From NCBI GenBank assembly GCA_015486505.1, contig WFRP01000123.1, positions 1 through 8,451 on the forward strand: DNA of 8,451 bases, given 5' to 3'. A program made the position numbers and the translations under genes. The notes under the pieces were generated by a model. The model saw nothing but the letters and a program-made list of their open reading frames with translations. It searched no databases and was not told the origin of the DNA. Shown here piece after piece: positions 6,897 to 8,451 of this stretch. Positions within the stretch are counted from its first letter, which is position 1, and each line of letters starts with the position of its first letter. The DNA is from Pseudomonadota bacterium (lineage in GTDB: Bacteria; Desulfobacterota; Anaeroferrophillalia; Anaeroferrophillales; Tharpellaceae).

Positions 6897-8056
6897 GTAC
6901 CGCAAAAACCCCGCCCCATAATACGGTAATTGACGCCCGGCAAGCTATTTTTGATAAAATTTTCAAAGAGAACCAGGAACTTCGCAACCGGAATCAGGAA
7001 CTTAAACAAACCCTGGAAAATTTTGAAGGCCTGGCCCGTGAACGTGAAGCCCAGCATCAACGCTTCGAAGTACTGGAGGAAAAAATTTTGAAGGCGGAGA
7101 CCTTAAACCGCCTCGCCGTTGAAGTTCAGAAATGCCTCGCCGCTGATTTCACCATTCCCATTGCCAACATTGCCCTCCTGGAGACGGTCAGAAAAGATTC
7201 CGGAATTGATTTTCAGATCATTCTCGAGCAGACGAGCCCGGAAACCGAGGGCAGCCCGCTGCCGGCGCTTACCTCAATCAGTGAAACAATGTACCAGCGC
7301 TTTTTCCCGAACCATGCCCTGATGATAACCCAAAATCCCGCCCAGAACCTGATTGAGCTGTTCGAATATGAAGCAGCGAGCGAGCCTGTTATCGGTTCGG
7401 CGGCATTTATCCCCCTGTTAAGCCACGCCCGCACCATCGGCGTTCTCAATCTCGCCAGCCCCGACCCGGAAAAATTTATTCCCGGAACCCCGACCGATGC
7501 GGTTGAAAGCCTCGGCCGCAAACTCGCCATGGTCATCGAAAATAATCTCCTGACCGCCCAGCTCCAAACCCTGCTGCGCACCGACCCTTTAACCAAACTC
7601 TATAACCGCCGGGTTCTCGACGAAGTTTTACCGATTGAGTTTGCCCGTGCAAACCGCTACGATCATCCCCTAAGCCTGATTATGATTGACCTTGATGATT
7701 TTAAACCCATCAACGACAACTACGGCCATGCCGCCGGCGACCAAATCCTCCAGGCGGTCGGCGCCTTAATCAAAAACAACCTGCGCCGACATGATATCGG
7801 GATACGCTACGGCGGCGATGAATTCACCATAATTCTCCCCGACACCGACCGGCAACAGGCGCAAATGGTGGCTGACAAACTCACTGAACTTGCCGGCAAA
7901 AGCAAAATAAGCGTTAACCCGGAAACCGGCATCAGCTTCAAAATAAGCGCCGGCCTCGCCACCTGTCCCGACTTCCCGGCGACCTCCGCTGAGCAGTTGC
8001 AGGAAGCCGCCGACAAAGCCCTTTACGCAATCAAAGAGAGTAAAAAAACAAGGTAA
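6893..8056 (+). CDS. Diguanylate cyclase with DUF484/GAF-like sensor domain
   Basis: This 387-residue protein should make cyclic di-GMP from two GTP in the cytoplasm; no transmembrane segment or signal peptide is seen. Residues about 15-75 are a charged, probably coiled-coil helix (KENQELRNRNQELKQTLE). Residues about 70-220 resemble the GAF-like DUF484 fold, with the closing segment IGSAAFIPLL...RTIGVLNLASPDPEKFIPGT (167-199) the best match. The GGDEF domain begins at DPLTKLYNRR (231-240), followed by MIDLDDFKPIND (264-275) and GHAAGD (278-283), then an intact active site GGDEF (307-311). The inhibitory I-site RxxD is present as R298-R-H-D301, five residues before the motif, so product inhibition is expected. 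The ATG overlaps the glycosylase stop (ATGA), with cagga at 6877-6881 as a plausible Shine-Dalgarno sequence. The ligand of the sensor domain is unknown. Confidence 0.95.
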   Translation: MSTAKTPPHNTVIDARQAIFDKIFKENQELRNRNQELKQTLENFEGLAREREAQHQRFEVLEEKILKAETLNRLAVEVQKCLAADFTIPIANIALLETVRKDSGIDFQIILEQTSPETEGSPLPALTSISETMYQRFFPNHALMITQNPAQNLIELFEYEAASEPVIGSAAFIPLLSHARTIGVLNLASPDPEKFIPGTPTDAVESLGRKLAMVIENNLLTAQLQTLLRTDPLTKLYNRRVLDEVLPIEFARANRYDHPLSLIMIDLDDFKPINDNYGHAAGDQILQAVGALIKNNLRRHDIGIRYGGDEFTIILPDTDRQQAQMVADKLTELAGKSKISVNPETGISFKISAGLATCPDFPATSAEQLQEAADKALYAIKESKKTR

Positions 8057-8103
8057 CGTTGGCCGCCCGGAATAAAATCACTTTGGAGCATCCCAGACCG
8101 CTA
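8057..8103. other. Short spacer with inverted motif
   Basis: This stretch separates the cyclase stop from repeat A. tggccgc (8060-8066) is the exact reverse complement of gcggcca (8106-8112), which lies in repeat A. A smaller stem ccgc-tatc-gcgg (8098-8109) overlaps the same right arm. These could form competing hairpins in the 3' end of the cyclase transcript. No T-tract follows either one. Confidence 0.35.
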
Positions 8104-8136
8104 TCGCGGCCACATATACACTAGTAACGTGAGAGG
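8104..8136. repeat. Dispersed repeat A, right copy
   Basis: This copy is in the same orientation as 1-33, with 31 of 33 bases identical. It is followed after a single base by repeat B, giving an uninterrupted A-B composite. This arrangement is the simplest candidate for the original form of the element. Confidence 0.85.
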
Positions 8137-8137
8137 T

Positions 8138-8270
8138 ACTAATGCGGGAACAAACCCGCAATCCAATCGGGCCTTTTCGGCCCGCACCCAGGGGCAATCC
8201 GCTGGTCGCACCCCAAGGGCACTTCCGTTGGGCGCAAATAAGTACTCTTATCAGAACATTTTCTTGTTTT
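8138..8270. repeat. Dispersed repeat B, right copy
   Basis: This is a second copy of the element at 294-377. Its first hairpin is gcggg (8144-8148) with cccgc (8155-8159). Its second is cgggcc (8168-8173) with ggcccg (8179-8184) around ttttc, a cleaner stem than in the left copy. It then carries a 50-bp module absent from the left copy and ends with the conserved block cttatcagaacattttcttg and flanking bases (8240-8270). The two copies diverge completely after 8270. No convincing coding sequence overlaps it. Confidence 0.8.
8183..8232. repeat. Two tandem imperfect hairpin units delimited by cgca
   Basis: Unit 1 (8183-8206, 24 bp) and unit 2 (8207-8232, 26 bp) each begin with cgca, and a third cgca follows at 8233-8236. 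The units are related: cgcaccca...tccgctggt versus cgcacccca...tccgttggg. Each can fold through cca/tgg or cccaa/ttggg arms (unit 2 stem 8212-8216 with 8228-8232). The module is exactly missing from the left copy of repeat B, where cggcctgca joins directly to the aacaagt block. Confidence 0.65.
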
Positions 8271-8291
8271 GTAACTATTCAGCCAAATTTT

Positions 8292-8326
8292 ACCCCCACC
8301 TTCTGGAGGGGGCGGGGGTGGTTTTT
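8292..8326 (+). terminator. Possible terminator: C/G-rich hairpin with T-tract
   Basis: accccc (8292-8297) can pair with gggggt (8314-8319), followed by gg and five T (8322-8326). An alternative fold pairs ccccc-a-cc with gg-a-ggggg (8293-8312) around ttct with one A-A mismatch. The location, about 240 bp after the cyclase stop, fits a transcript end for the glycosylase-cyclase unit. The stem is short and the two folds compete. The G-rich part (8305-8321) has four G runs separated by single bases and might instead form a G-quadruplex. Confidence 0.35.
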
Positions 8327-8451
8327 CGTAAGCGGTTGCGGAAACGATTTCGTTGTTTTTCGGAAGCGAGCGGGAGCCCATTAGCATTGCAACTGTTTGA
8401 GCGTAAGCGAGTTTTGCAAGGCGGGCGCAGCGAGCTTAAAGGAAAAACAGA
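8327..8451. other. Non-coding tail with small repeats
   Basis: No gene is seen up to the window edge. The octamer cgtaagcg occurs at 8327-8334 and 8402-8409. ttgcaact (8387-8394) pairs with ag-tt-ttgcaa (8410-8419) except for a two-base bulge. The end is purine-rich (taaaggaaaaacag). This could be the flank of a further repeat or mobile element to the right; the window stops before it can be judged. Confidence 0.35.

Noticed and set aside
8142..8384. Open frames of 80-82 codons on both strands (8142-8384 + and 8139-8387 -)
   Set aside because: Both lie over repeats A and B and the G-rich hairpin, overlap each other almost completely, lack clear ribosome sites, and read through palindromes. 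They are best explained as chance frames in repeat DNA.
1..8451. Composite transposon or genomic island flanked by direct repeats
   Set aside because: No transposase, integrase, tRNA target or phage gene is present, the repeats are short and imperfect, and the cargo is largely housekeeping.

Overview
The window looks like a stretch of bacterial chromosome carrying six complete genes, all on the + strand, bracketed by repeat-rich non-coding DNA. The glyS-ppdK pairing, a two-subunit (bacterial) glycyl-tRNA synthetase, a pyruvate, phosphate dikinase and a diguanylate cyclase together suggest an anaerobic Gram-negative of the Desulfobacterota/'deltaproteobacterial' kind. That placement is inferred from gene content and order. 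No rRNA or other taxonomic marker is present.

Layout. Positions 1-428 are a non-coding repeat region: a 33-bp repeat (A), a long inverted repeat built of three decamers per arm, a 13-bp perfect hairpin, and a second repeat (B) that runs into the leader of the first gene. Positions 429-6146 hold a likely operon: a cytosolic thioredoxin, a TlpA/ResA-like thioredoxin-fold lipoprotein, glyS (glycyl-tRNA synthetase beta subunit) and ppdK. The gaps are 69, 42 and 21 bp, each gene has a clear Shine-Dalgarno sequence, and the group ends at a very strong intrinsic terminator (6164-6205). Positions 6222-8056 hold a second unit: an endonuclease III-related DNA glycosylase (COG2231/MagIII type) starting at a TTG only 17 bp past the terminator stem, overlapping by ATGA a GGDEF diguanylate cyclase with a DUF484/GAF-like sensor. 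Positions 8057-8451 are again non-coding and contain second copies of A and B, this time directly adjoining, a G-rich hairpin, and further low-level repeats.

How the genes relate. The two thioredoxin-fold proteins would handle disulfide exchange in the cytoplasm and at the outer face of the membrane respectively. GlyS needs GlyQ, which is not in this window. PpdK interconverts pyruvate and phosphoenolpyruvate. The glycosylase and cyclase overlap suggests translational coupling, but no shared pathway is evident.

I do not see a new defence system, mobile operon or unknown multi-gene system here: the genes are mostly housekeeping. The parts most worth a second look are the composite A/B repeats. 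They flank the block in direct orientation and differ by two clean insertion/deletion events: about 260 bp inserted in the left copy, and a 50-bp double-hairpin module present only in the right copy. The glycosylase is also notable because it appears to have lost the fourth cysteine of its iron-sulfur cluster.
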